Made by a program: the position numbers and the translations under genes. This document shows, piece after piece, positions 6,660 to 11,325 of a stretch of DNA of 11,624 bases (positions are counted from its first letter, which is position 1; each line of letters starts with the position of its first letter). The notes under the pieces are model-generated. The model ran no database searches and was not told where the DNA came from. It worked only from the letters and a program-made list of their open reading frames with translations. This DNA comes from CAZAOY01 sp964486925 (GTDB taxonomy: Bacteria > Bacillota > Clostridia > Oscillospirales > Ruminococcaceae): positions 1 through 11,624 of the forward strand of contig CAZAOY010000069.1 in assembly GCA_964486925.1 (NCBI GenBank). Direction: 5' to 3'.

Positions 6660-6881
6660 ATGAATGAAGAAAAGCTAGTAAAAACCATACTGTGTACAGC
6701 GGTAACCTGTAGATTTAATGAACAGTACGAAAACTGGAGCAAAGCAGAAAAAGCGTATATAGGCGGTAACAAAAAGGGATTTACCTGTAACGCTAACAGC
6801 ATATCACTGTTAATTAGCGAGCCTTGTCCCGTATGTGACTATGAGCTTGACAACATCTGCTGTAGCTCCTACCAAAGATAA
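6660..6881 (+). CDS. small cysteine-rich protein, DUF1540-like (tentative)
   Basis: A 73-residue soluble protein with eight cysteines: C-x4-C near the start (LCTAVTCRFNE), GFTCNANSI in the middle, then CPVCDYE and CC near the end. The order C..C-x-F-N, later C-x-A-x-x-I, resembles the DUF1540 zinc-binding-like family, but the fit is loose; metal binding is inferred from the cysteines. It is the first gene behind the consensus promoter of the phage-type cassette, 80 bp ahead of the regulator gene. The ATG at 6660 lacks a ribosome site nearby: the good AAAGGAG is 46 bases upstream and belongs with a 15-codon frame (6600-6647) in the same phase, separated by two stops. Translation may be coupled, or the gene may have lost its original start. 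Confidence 0.6.
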   Translation: MNEEKLVKTILCTAVTCRFNEQYENWSKAEKAYIGGNKKGFTCNANSISLLISEPCPVCDYELDNICCSSYQR

Positions 6882-6961
6882 ATGCTAAAGTGCTACTACG
6901 CAATTAAACGGTTACCGCATTGACAGTCTACCTGTGAGCGAGTAATAGAAAGGATTAAAAG

Positions 6962-7408
6962 ATGAATAGCCAAAACCTAATAGTCAAAACTATAAAGCTT
7001 AAGGAGGACATCCTTGAGCTTAAGCAGAAGATTCTATACATTCGGTCAAAGAGCCAGAGTGTCACCCAGATGATCCGCGACACTCCAAGAGGTACCGACA
7101 CCTTTGACAGGATTTCCCACTATTCCCTACTTCTAACCCAGATGAATATGCTACTGGCAAAGAGTGTAAGGCGATATGTGGCACTAAACGCTGAGATTGC
7201 TGTAAAGGCGGAACAGCTTTTAACCCCGCTTGAACAGTCGGTGGTAAAGCTTAAGGTCAGAAAAGGCTGTAGCAACCAAGCGGCAGGAAGGCTTTTAAAC
7301 GTGTCCGCCTCCACCGTTCAAAGGCGGTACGCAAGTAGCCTAAAGGTCTTTGACAACCTCCCTCCCGACGACGACACCCCAGAGGACGAGGTAGACGCTC
7401 TAGATTAA
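6962..7408 (+). CDS. phage transcriptional regulator, ArpU/RinA/DUF1492-like
   Basis: A 148-residue protein. The first ~85 residues are charged helices (coiled-coil like: KLKEDILELKQKILYIRSK). Residues 88-130 form a sigma-70 region-4-like helix-turn-helix: LTPLEQSVVKLKVRKGCSNQAAGRLLNVSASTVQRRYASSLKVF. The acidic tail PPDDDTPEDEVD ends the protein. This plan and its place just ahead of the terminase small subunit match the ArpU/RinA/DUF1492 activators that switch on phage late genes. A ribosome site AAAGGA lies eight bases before the ATG. The next gene follows after 71 bp, and no promoter or terminator is clear between them. The sigma-like fold is visible; the role in activating terminase expression is inferred from position. 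Confidence 0.78.
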   Translation: MNSQNLIVKTIKLKEDILELKQKILYIRSKSQSVTQMIRDTPRGTDTFDRISHYSLLLTQMNMLLAKSVRRYVALNAEIAVKAEQLLTPLEQSVVKLKVRKGCSNQAAGRLLNVSASTVQRRYASSLKVFDNLPPDDDTPEDEVDALD

Positions 7409-7479
7409 ACCTAATATTGACTAAACAGTATCACCACTTATTTTGCTTACATATGTAATTACATAAGAAAGGATAAGCC

Positions 7480-7845
7480 ATGCTAAACAAGGTTAATACT
7501 ACAAAAATCACAACCACCATAACCGCAGATGAAATTACCGACACTGTTTTCAGCAGTTTTATATCCTCCGACGATATCGCAAAGGATATTATAGCGGACA
7601 CCCCCACCCCTGCAAAGCAGGCACTAGCCGAGATTGAGCGGATTAGAGGGTTTTGGAGTAGCGTCGTCACCGATACCGAAGCCCCCCTCACAAACCGTGT
7701 CAAAGCCTCCGAACTGCTATACCGCTCCCTCACCGCCGAGAAGGAGAGTGAACCGAGCGCTACCCAAACCCTCACCCTAGACCAAAAGCTGTCTAAGGTA
7801 AAATCACTGCTTAAAAAGTTTTCGCAGGTTAAGGCGATACATTAA
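7480..7845 (+). CDS. phage terminase small subunit-like protein
   Basis: A 121-residue protein. TerS recognises phage DNA and hands it to the large subunit for cutting and packaging. The strongest clue is FWSSVVTDTEAPLTNRVKASELLYRSLTAEKE (58-89), which follows the common small-terminase pattern of FW..V..D...P...R.KASELL; the other clue is the position directly ahead of terL. The N-terminal part (TADEITDTVFSSFISSDDIAKDII) gives no obvious helix-turn-helix, so DNA binding is not evident. The C-terminal basic helix (KLSKVKSLLKKFSQVKAIH) may contact TerL. The ATG is preceded by GAAAGGAT. TerL starts 53 bases later. It is short for a TerS, and a divergent or trimmed form is possible. Confidence 0.7.
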   Translation: MLNKVNTTKITTTITADEITDTVFSSFISSDDIAKDIIADTPTPAKQALAEIERIRGFWSSVVTDTEAPLTNRVKASELLYRSLTAEKESEPSATQTLTLDQKLSKVKSLLKKFSQVKAIH

Positions 7846-7883
7846 CGTTAAGGATTAACCTACAAGCGCCCCAACCAAAACCG

Positions 7884-7891
7884 AAGGGAGG
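7884..7891 (+). promoter_or_regulatory. ribosome binding site pointing to an AUA start of terL
   Basis: AAGGGAGG is followed after 7 bases by ATA (7899-7901), in frame with terL. No ATG, GTG or TTG occurs in this frame between the stop at 7830-7832 and 8031, so this is the only strong ribosome site serving the gene. Confidence 0.75.
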
Positions 7892-7898
7892 AAGGTAT

Positions 7899-9431
7899 AT
7901 AGCTAACAATACGGTCATTTCCGCTGAAAATATAGATGAAATTTATGAGCACCTAACCTGGTACGACAGACTAAAGTCCACCACCAACCCTAAATTTTTT
8001 AACCTCTACTTTAACAAAAAGCGCTATCTTGTGCTAATGGGTGGCGGCGGGTCTGGTAAATCCATCTTTGCGGGGCGAAAGCTACTGGAGCGGATGGTAA
8101 ACGAACAGGGTCACCGTATCCTAGTCTGCCGAAAGGTGGCACGCTCACTAAAGGAGAGTTGCTTTAAACAGCTCTGCAACCAGATTACATCCCACTACAA
8201 CCGTCATGATTTTGTTATAAATAAAACCGATCTAAAGATCACCCACCTGCCAAGCGGAAACGAGATCCTCTTTGCTGGGTTAGATGATGTGGAGAAGCTA
8301 AAATCCATCTACAACATTACCTCCATCTGGCTAGAGGAGGCAAGCGAGCTTTTAGAGTCCGACTTTAACCAGCTAGACATCCGCCTTCGTGGGAGGAGCA
8401 GGCTATACAAGCAGTTTATCATAACCTTTAACCCAATCTCGGTAAACCACTGGCTGAAAAAGCGGTTCTTCGACAGCAAATCCCCTAAGGTCAAAACGGT
8501 ACACTCCACCTATAAGGATAACATCTTTTTGGACAGCGAGCAGATAGCGGTGCTTGAAAGCTTTAAAAAGACCGATGAATACTACTATATGGTGTACTGT
8601 CAGGGTAGGTGGGGCACTACAGGGCGGTCGGTGTTTAACAATGTAGTGATAAACAAGCGTATCCTAACGCTAAACAACCCCCCCATTGTGGGGAGCTTTT
8701 GCTATCAGATTTCGGAGCAGTTAATACTAGACCGTTCCATTAAATTCTGCCGCTCCTCCACCGGTGAGATAAGGATCTTCACCCCTCCAAAACAGGGGCA
8801 TAACTACACTATCGGCTGTGACACCGCAGGGGGAGGGTCGGACAGCTTTGTAGCACAGGTCATCGACACAAAGTCAGGCGAGCAGGTAGCGGTGCTCTGC
8901 GGAAGGTTTGAGGAGGATCTATTCGCAAATCAGGTATACTGTCTGGGACGGTACTATCTAGACGCATTTGTGGGAATCGAGATGAACTTCTCCACCTACC
9001 CCGCCAAGGAGCTAATGCGACTGGGATACTTTAATCAATACATGCGGGAAACGGTGGACAAGATAAGCGGCAAACCTACCGACAAGCTAGGCTTTGAAAC
9101 CAACCGCCTAACCCGCCCTATCATAATAGCAAATCTTATCCAGATTATCCGCCAAACTCCAGAGCTCATCCACGACGTGGACACACTATATGAGATGTTA
9201 TCCTTTATAAAGGACACCTCAGGCAAACCCTCCGCCGCCACAGGCTGTCATGACGACCGTGTCATGGCGCTAGCCATCGCCTACTTCATCCGCACCCAGC
9301 AACCTATTAACACCCCCGCCACCCCCGTGCTCAACACCAAAAACTGGTCAGATGATCTGCTAGAGGACTACTACATAGCCCTCCCCCACGAGCGCGAGCG
9401 GATAGACAAACGGATTAACAGTAACATATAG
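7899..9431 (+). CDS. terL: phage terminase large subunit, probable AUA start
   Basis: TerL is the ATPase and nuclease that drives DNA into phage heads and cuts it. Counting from ATA 7899 the protein has 510 residues. The start reads (M)ANNTVISAENIDEIY and runs into YFNKKRYLVLMGGGGSGKS, the adenine-binding segment plus Walker A (48-55). Walker B is SIWLEEASE (about 142-150), and FNP (177-179) is the coupling motif. The nuclease half has CDTAGGGSD (Asp308), GIEMN (Glu361) and CHDDR (Asp452/453), all the acidic metal ligands. The protein looks intact. The first normal start codons, GTG 8031 and ATG 8037, lie only 9 and 3 bases before the Walker A glycines and would remove the conserved N-terminus. 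The strong ribosome site supports AUA. No portal gene follows, which is unusual for a functional prophage. Confidence 0.94.
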   Translation: MANNTVISAENIDEIYEHLTWYDRLKSTTNPKFFNLYFNKKRYLVLMGGGGSGKSIFAGRKLLERMVNEQGHRILVCRKVARSLKESCFKQLCNQITSHYNRHDFVINKTDLKITHLPSGNEILFAGLDDVEKLKSIYNITSIWLEEASELLESDFNQLDIRLRGRSRLYKQFIITFNPISVNHWLKKRFFDSKSPKVKTVHSTYKDNIFLDSEQIAVLESFKKTDEYYYMVYCQGRWGTTGRSVFNNVVINKRILTLNNPPIVGSFCYQISEQLILDRSIKFCRSSTGEIRIFTPPKQGHNYTIGCDTAGGGSDSFVAQVIDTKSGEQVAVLCGRFEEDLFANQVYCLGRYYLDAFVGIEMNFSTYPAKELMRLGYFNQYMRETVDKISGKPTDKLGFETNRLTRPIIIANLIQIIRQTPELIHDVDTLYEMLSFIKDTSGKPSAATGCHDDRVMALAIAYFIRTQQPINTPATPVLNTKNWSDDLLEDYYIALPHERERIDKRINSNI

Positions 9432-9481
9432 TTGTTATTATCTGGATATTTTATCTTAAAATGTCTTTTACAAAGTAGGTG

Positions 9482-9510
9482 TTGACATTTTTATCTATCT
9501 GTGATATAAT
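9482..9510 (+). promoter_or_regulatory. antisense RNA promoter, copy 1
   Basis: TTGACA (9482-9487), 17-base spacer, TATAAT (9505-9510): perfect consensus. Stronger on paper than the opposing toxin promoter, as expected for an antitoxin RNA in excess. Confidence 0.92.
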
Positions 9511-9516
9511 AAAAAC

Positions 9517-9609
9517 AGAAAGAGAGCTACATAGTTTATACCTAAACGGTTAGTTCTTATGTCACGTTAAAATAACCGCACACTTTGAACTGGGGGCGGT
9601 TATTTTTTT
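9517..9609 (+). ncRNA. predicted antitoxin antisense RNA, copy 1
   Basis: A short RNA of about 90 nt is bounded by a perfect promoter and a terminator hairpin. It has no open frame (the only ATG is followed by two codons and a stop). Its 3' end overlaps the terminator and stop codon of the opposing toxin gene, so the two RNAs are complementary at their 3' ends. It also contains UUCUUA, complementary to UAAGAA at the loop of the toxin mRNA's 5' hairpin. Ends are estimated, not mapped. Function as antitoxin is inferred from the arrangement. Confidence 0.75.
9569..9606. terminator. shared convergent terminator, copy 1
   Basis: An 11-bp stem (9569-9579 with 9596-9606) around the loop ACACTTTGAACTGGGG. 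T-runs lie on both sides: TTTTTTT for the plus-strand RNA, a short TTATTTT for the minus-strand toxin mRNA. The toxin stop codon (9602-9600) lies in the stem. Confidence 0.85.
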
Positions 9610-9662
9610 ATGGCAACTATTAAAAGTAATAGTACAATCAATATAATGATTATGTAATCCAT
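9600..9662 (-). CDS. 20-residue hydrophobic toxin-like peptide, copy 1
   Basis: The product is MDYIIIILIVLLLLIVAIKK: one membrane-spanning run of 14-16 aliphatic residues, an acidic start and a lysine pair at the end. This is the look of type I toxins such as Ibs, Fst or TxpA, which insert in the inner membrane; no sequence homology to them is claimed. The start is certain: a perfect GGAGGTGAT lies 7 bases before the ATG. The mRNA would start near 9850 from the promoter at 9885-9857, giving a ~190-nt leader with a 5' hairpin and a hairpin over the ribosome site. A convergent noncoding RNA from a perfect promoter meets it at the 3' end. The identical peptide is encoded in copy 2. Toxicity is inferred. 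Confidence 0.88.
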   Translation of the reverse strand: MDYIIIILIVLLLLIVAIKK

Positions 9663-9666
9663 AATA

Positions 9667-9717
9667 TCACCTCCGTTCTTTTTTGAGATTACTAATCTCT
9701 AAAAAGGGGTTTGGTGA
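9667..9717 (-). promoter_or_regulatory. hairpin sequestering the toxin ribosome site, copy 1
   Basis: In the toxin mRNA UCACC (9717-9713) pairs with GGUGA (9671-9667), the 3' half of the SD sequence. In the same register 9706-9701 pair with 9683-9678, and GAGAUUA (9699-9693) with UAAUCUC (9691-9685). All pairs share one axis, so it folds as a single 51-nt hairpin with an internal loop. It would hide the ribosome site until opened. Confidence 0.65.
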
Positions 9718-9720
9718 ACG

Positions 9721-9779
9721 ATTAATCGGGCAATAGGATAATAAGCTTTTATCGCCTAATATTCCATTGCCCAATTAAT
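9721..9779. repeat. palindromic segment present only in copy 1
   Basis: Arms 9721-9743 and 9757-9779 match in 19 of 23 positions (core GGGCAAT/ATTGCCC) around a 13-base spacer. It lies in the toxin mRNA leader. Copy 2 has only TAA in its place. It could be a small MITE-like insertion, or a leader stem-loop lost from copy 2; no clear target duplication is visible. Confidence 0.75.
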
Positions 9780-9819
9780 TTCCGACTTTCCGTCATAAGG
9801 TATTCTGTTGTAACTCTCT

Positions 9820-9853
9820 AACAAGGTAATAGCTTCTTAGCTGTTACCTTGTT
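9820..9853. other. 5' hairpin of toxin mRNA / plus-strand terminator, copy 1
   Basis: AACAAGGTAA (9820-9829) pairs with TTACCTTGTT (9844-9853), with further pairing inside and a 4-base loop. Read on the minus strand it forms the extreme 5' end of the toxin mRNA, a common stabilising feature of type I toxin messages. Read on the plus strand it is followed by TTTTATTTT and would work as a Rho-independent terminator. It may do both. Confidence 0.8.
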
Positions 9854-9856
9854 TTT

Positions 9857-9885
9857 ATTTTAGCACACTGTGAAGGTTTTGTCAA
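9857..9885 (-). promoter_or_regulatory. toxin mRNA promoter, copy 1
   Basis: Minus strand TTGACA (9885-9880), 17-base spacer, TAAAAT (9862-9857). Eleven of twelve consensus bases. RNA start expected near 9850. Confidence 0.88.
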
Positions 9886-9940
9886 GATATAATAAATATT
9901 TTGGTAATTTTATCTTAATTTGTCTTTTACAAAGTAGGTG

Positions 9941-9969
9941 TTGACATTTTTACTCATCTGTGATATAAT
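9941..9969 (+). promoter_or_regulatory. antisense RNA promoter, copy 2
   Basis: TTGACA (9941-9946), 17-base spacer, TATAAT (9964-9969): perfect consensus, as in copy 1. The spacer differs at a few bases. Confidence 0.92.
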
Positions 9970-9975
9970 AAAAAC

Positions 9976-10071
9976 AGAAAGAGAGCTACATAGTTTATAC
10001 CTAAACGATTAGTTCTTATGTCATGTTATAAAAATAACCGCGACATTCGAAGTGTGGGCGGTTATTTTTTT
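9976..10071 (+). ncRNA. predicted antitoxin antisense RNA, copy 2
   Basis: About 95 nt between a perfect promoter and terminator, no open frame. The 5' half is nearly identical to the copy 1 RNA, including UUCUUA, but the terminator loop has a different sequence, so pairing with the copy 1 toxin mRNA 3' end should be poorer than with its own. Ends are estimated. Confidence 0.75.
10031..10070. terminator. shared convergent terminator, copy 2
   Basis: AAAATAACCGC (10031-10041) pairs with GCGGTTATTTT (10058-10068), followed by T residues on the plus strand; on the minus strand the stem is followed by ATAAC. The loop GACATTCGAAGTGTGG differs from copy 1 while the stem is the same. Confidence 0.85.
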
Positions 10072-10124
10072 ATGGCAACTATTAAAAGTAATAGTACAAT
10101 CAATATAATGATTATGTAATCCAT
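10062..10124 (-). CDS. 20-residue hydrophobic toxin-like peptide, copy 2
   Basis: The peptide is identical to copy 1 and so is its nucleotide sequence. A perfect GGAGGTGAT lies 7 bases before the ATG. The same UCACC/GGUGA hairpin (10129-10179) covers the ribosome site. The leader lacks the palindromic segment found in copy 1, making it about 59 nt shorter. Same interpretation: a membrane-inserting type I toxin restrained by the convergent RNA. Conservation of both copies with intact signals argues against random duplication of junk. Confidence 0.88.
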   Translation of the reverse strand: MDYIIIILIVLLLLIVAIKK

Positions 10125-10222
10125 AATATCACCTCCGTTCTTTTTTGAGATTACTAATCTCTAAAAAGGGGTTTGGTGAACTAACCGACTTTCCGTCATA
10201 AGGTATTCTGTTGTAACTCTCT

Positions 10223-10256
10223 AACAAGGTAATAGCTTCTTAGCTGTTACCTTGTT
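10223..10256. other. 5' hairpin of toxin mRNA / plus-strand terminator, copy 2
   Basis: The same 34-base hairpin as in copy 1, at the expected 5' end of the copy 2 toxin mRNA. On the plus strand it is followed by TTTTATTTT. Confidence 0.8.
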
Positions 10257-10259
10257 TTT

Positions 10260-10288
10260 ATTTTAGCACACTGTGAAGGTTTTGTCAA
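10260..10288 (-). promoter_or_regulatory. toxin mRNA promoter, copy 2
   Basis: Minus strand TTGACA (10288-10283), 17-base spacer, TAAAAT (10265-10260). Identical to copy 1. Confidence 0.88.
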
Positions 10289-10403
10289 GATATAATAAAT
10301 ATTTTGGTAATTTGTAATTTACTAATAATACTTTGGATTTTTATCTAATAATTTACAGCAATAAAGCACAAAATTTTATCACTCATTTTGTAACTTTACA
10401 CAA

Positions 10404-10432
10404 TTGAATTTTCTATTAATCTGTGCTATACT
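10404..10432 (+). promoter_or_regulatory. sigma-A promoter of the exported-protein genes
   Basis: TTGAAT (10404-10409), 17-base spacer, TATACT (10427-10432). It lies in an AT-rich stretch (10315-10490) that holds nothing else clear. RNA would start near 10439, about 50 nt before the ATG at 10491. Confidence 0.75.
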
Positions 10433-10490
10433 TTTAACAATATTAATTAATTTATGTTTTACATTAATATTCAATTACCTAGGTGATATC

Positions 10491-11234
10491 ATGAAGAAAA
10501 ATCAAATTATAAAGTACTGTACCTCCTTTACCTCTGTGGTAGCTATTATACTGTTAACCCTCGCCTATCTGCCAAAGCAAAAAACAACAGACGTCGGAAT
10601 TGACACTACCCCGCTTAAATATATGAACATGACCATATCCGAGCTACAAAAAGCTGTCAAGATAAACCCCGCTTCGATACACAATAACGAGGATGAACGC
10701 TACGGCACAACCTACGAGGATATCATAAGGCAACTAGGCTACACAAAGCCGCTAAGCGAGCAGGATATGCAAGAGAACAAAATTTATGACGCTGGGGTTA
10801 AGCTAATTATCGATACCAAAAAATCCCTCCTAGGCAGACAGGTAACCACCGCACTGCGTTACGACACCCCCACCGACACTGTGATGGGGGTGGACTACTA
10901 CCTTCTTTTCCAAAACTCGACCGACAAGGATTATTCCTACATGCAATCGGTGTACGACCATCTTAAATCCAGCTATATTGTGGAGGCTGACAAATCCCCT
11001 GAGAATGAGATAAACCAAAACATCATTACCAAAGACCGCAGTATTGAGGCACAGCTTACCACCGATATTAAGGTTAATGACATAGCCTATAAGCCCTTCG
11101 AGCCTGTGACCTTCCAAGGGAGAACATACCAGTTTAGGGAAGATATTCATGCTAGATTCTCCATCGACAGATTTGCAGAAGATAGCGTTATTATGCAGTT
11201 AAAGCTTCTACCTGTCGTTAACCTAGACCTATAA
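10491..11234 (+). CDS. membrane-anchored or secreted protein of unknown function
   Basis: A 247-residue protein that I do not recognise. A basic start (MKKNQIIKYC) and a hydrophobic helix at about 13-27 form a signal anchor or an uncleaved signal peptide; no lipobox is seen. The rest is a hydrophilic extracellular region, rich in Thr, Asp and Tyr, with mixed strand/helix character and few cysteines. The ATG at 10491 was chosen because AGGTGAT lies directly upstream; an in-frame TTG at 10404 is part of the -35 box. It is followed after 91 bp by a lipoprotein gene on the same strand. Both contain V-[DN]-T-T-x-L near the start and a later stretch ending [YF]-x-x-x-x-D-T-[VL], so they may be paralogues. 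Codon use is similar to the neighbouring genes. Confidence 0.8.
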   Translation: MKKNQIIKYCTSFTSVVAIILLTLAYLPKQKTTDVGIDTTPLKYMNMTISELQKAVKINPASIHNNEDERYGTTYEDIIRQLGYTKPLSEQDMQENKIYDAGVKLIIDTKKSLLGRQVTTALRYDTPTDTVMGVDYYLLFQNSTDKDYSYMQSVYDHLKSSYIVEADKSPENEINQNIITKDRSIEAQLTTDIKVNDIAYKPFEPVTFQGRTYQFREDIHARFSIDRFAEDSVIMQLKLLPVVNLDL

Positions 11235-11270
11235 TATTATGTATTAAAACAAAACCAAATTAATGGTAAC

Positions 11271-11289
11271 CTCGCTTGTTAATAGCGAG
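11271..11289 (+). other. intercistronic hairpin
   Basis: CTCGCT (11271-11276) pairs with AGCGAG (11284-11289) over a 7-base loop. There is no T-run, so it is more likely an RNA-stability or attenuation element between two co-transcribed genes than a full terminator. Confidence 0.4.
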
Positions 11290-11325
11290 TTAAACTATCC
11301 AACAACGCTAAATAAGGAACTTCCT

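Larger units (their letters stand above)
9448..9906. repeat. tandem duplication, copy 1 (type I toxin-antitoxin unit)
   Basis: Copy 1 begins at ATTTTATCTTAA and carries, left to right, the antisense promoter, the shared terminator, the toxin gene (minus), the SD hairpin, a palindromic insert and the toxin promoter. It repeats as copy 2 at an offset of 459 bp at its left end. Long stretches, including the whole peptide gene, are identical. Differences cluster in the terminator loop and in a 62-bp segment (9720-9781) that in copy 2 is only TAA. Ends are approximate. Confidence 0.93.
9907..10314. repeat. tandem duplication, copy 2 (type I toxin-antitoxin unit)
   Basis: The second unit has the same order and strands as copy 1. 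It is shorter because the 62-bp palindromic segment is replaced by TAA (near 10182). Both promoters, the toxin gene and both mRNA hairpins are kept, so both copies look functional. Ends are approximate. Confidence 0.93.

Noticed and set aside
6882..6923. 13-codon frame starting right after the Cys-rich gene
   Set aside because: No ribosome site and too short to judge.
9517..9853. Fst/par-type mechanism with direct repeats shared by both RNAs
   Set aside because: The similar words in both RNAs (AGAGAG-YTACA, ATACCT) are in the same sense in each RNA, so they are not complementary, unlike the repeats of the pAD1 par system.
10404..10490. TTG start at 10404 that would lengthen the exported protein by 29 residues
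   Set aside because: The TTG is part of a good -35 box and the promoter -10 box lies within the extension; the ATG at 10491 has a proper AGGTGAT site.
9431..10490. The tandem repeat as a CRISPR array or insertion sequence
   Set aside because: Only two long copies of 400-460 bp, no short repeats with spacers, no transposase and no terminal inverted repeats around the units.
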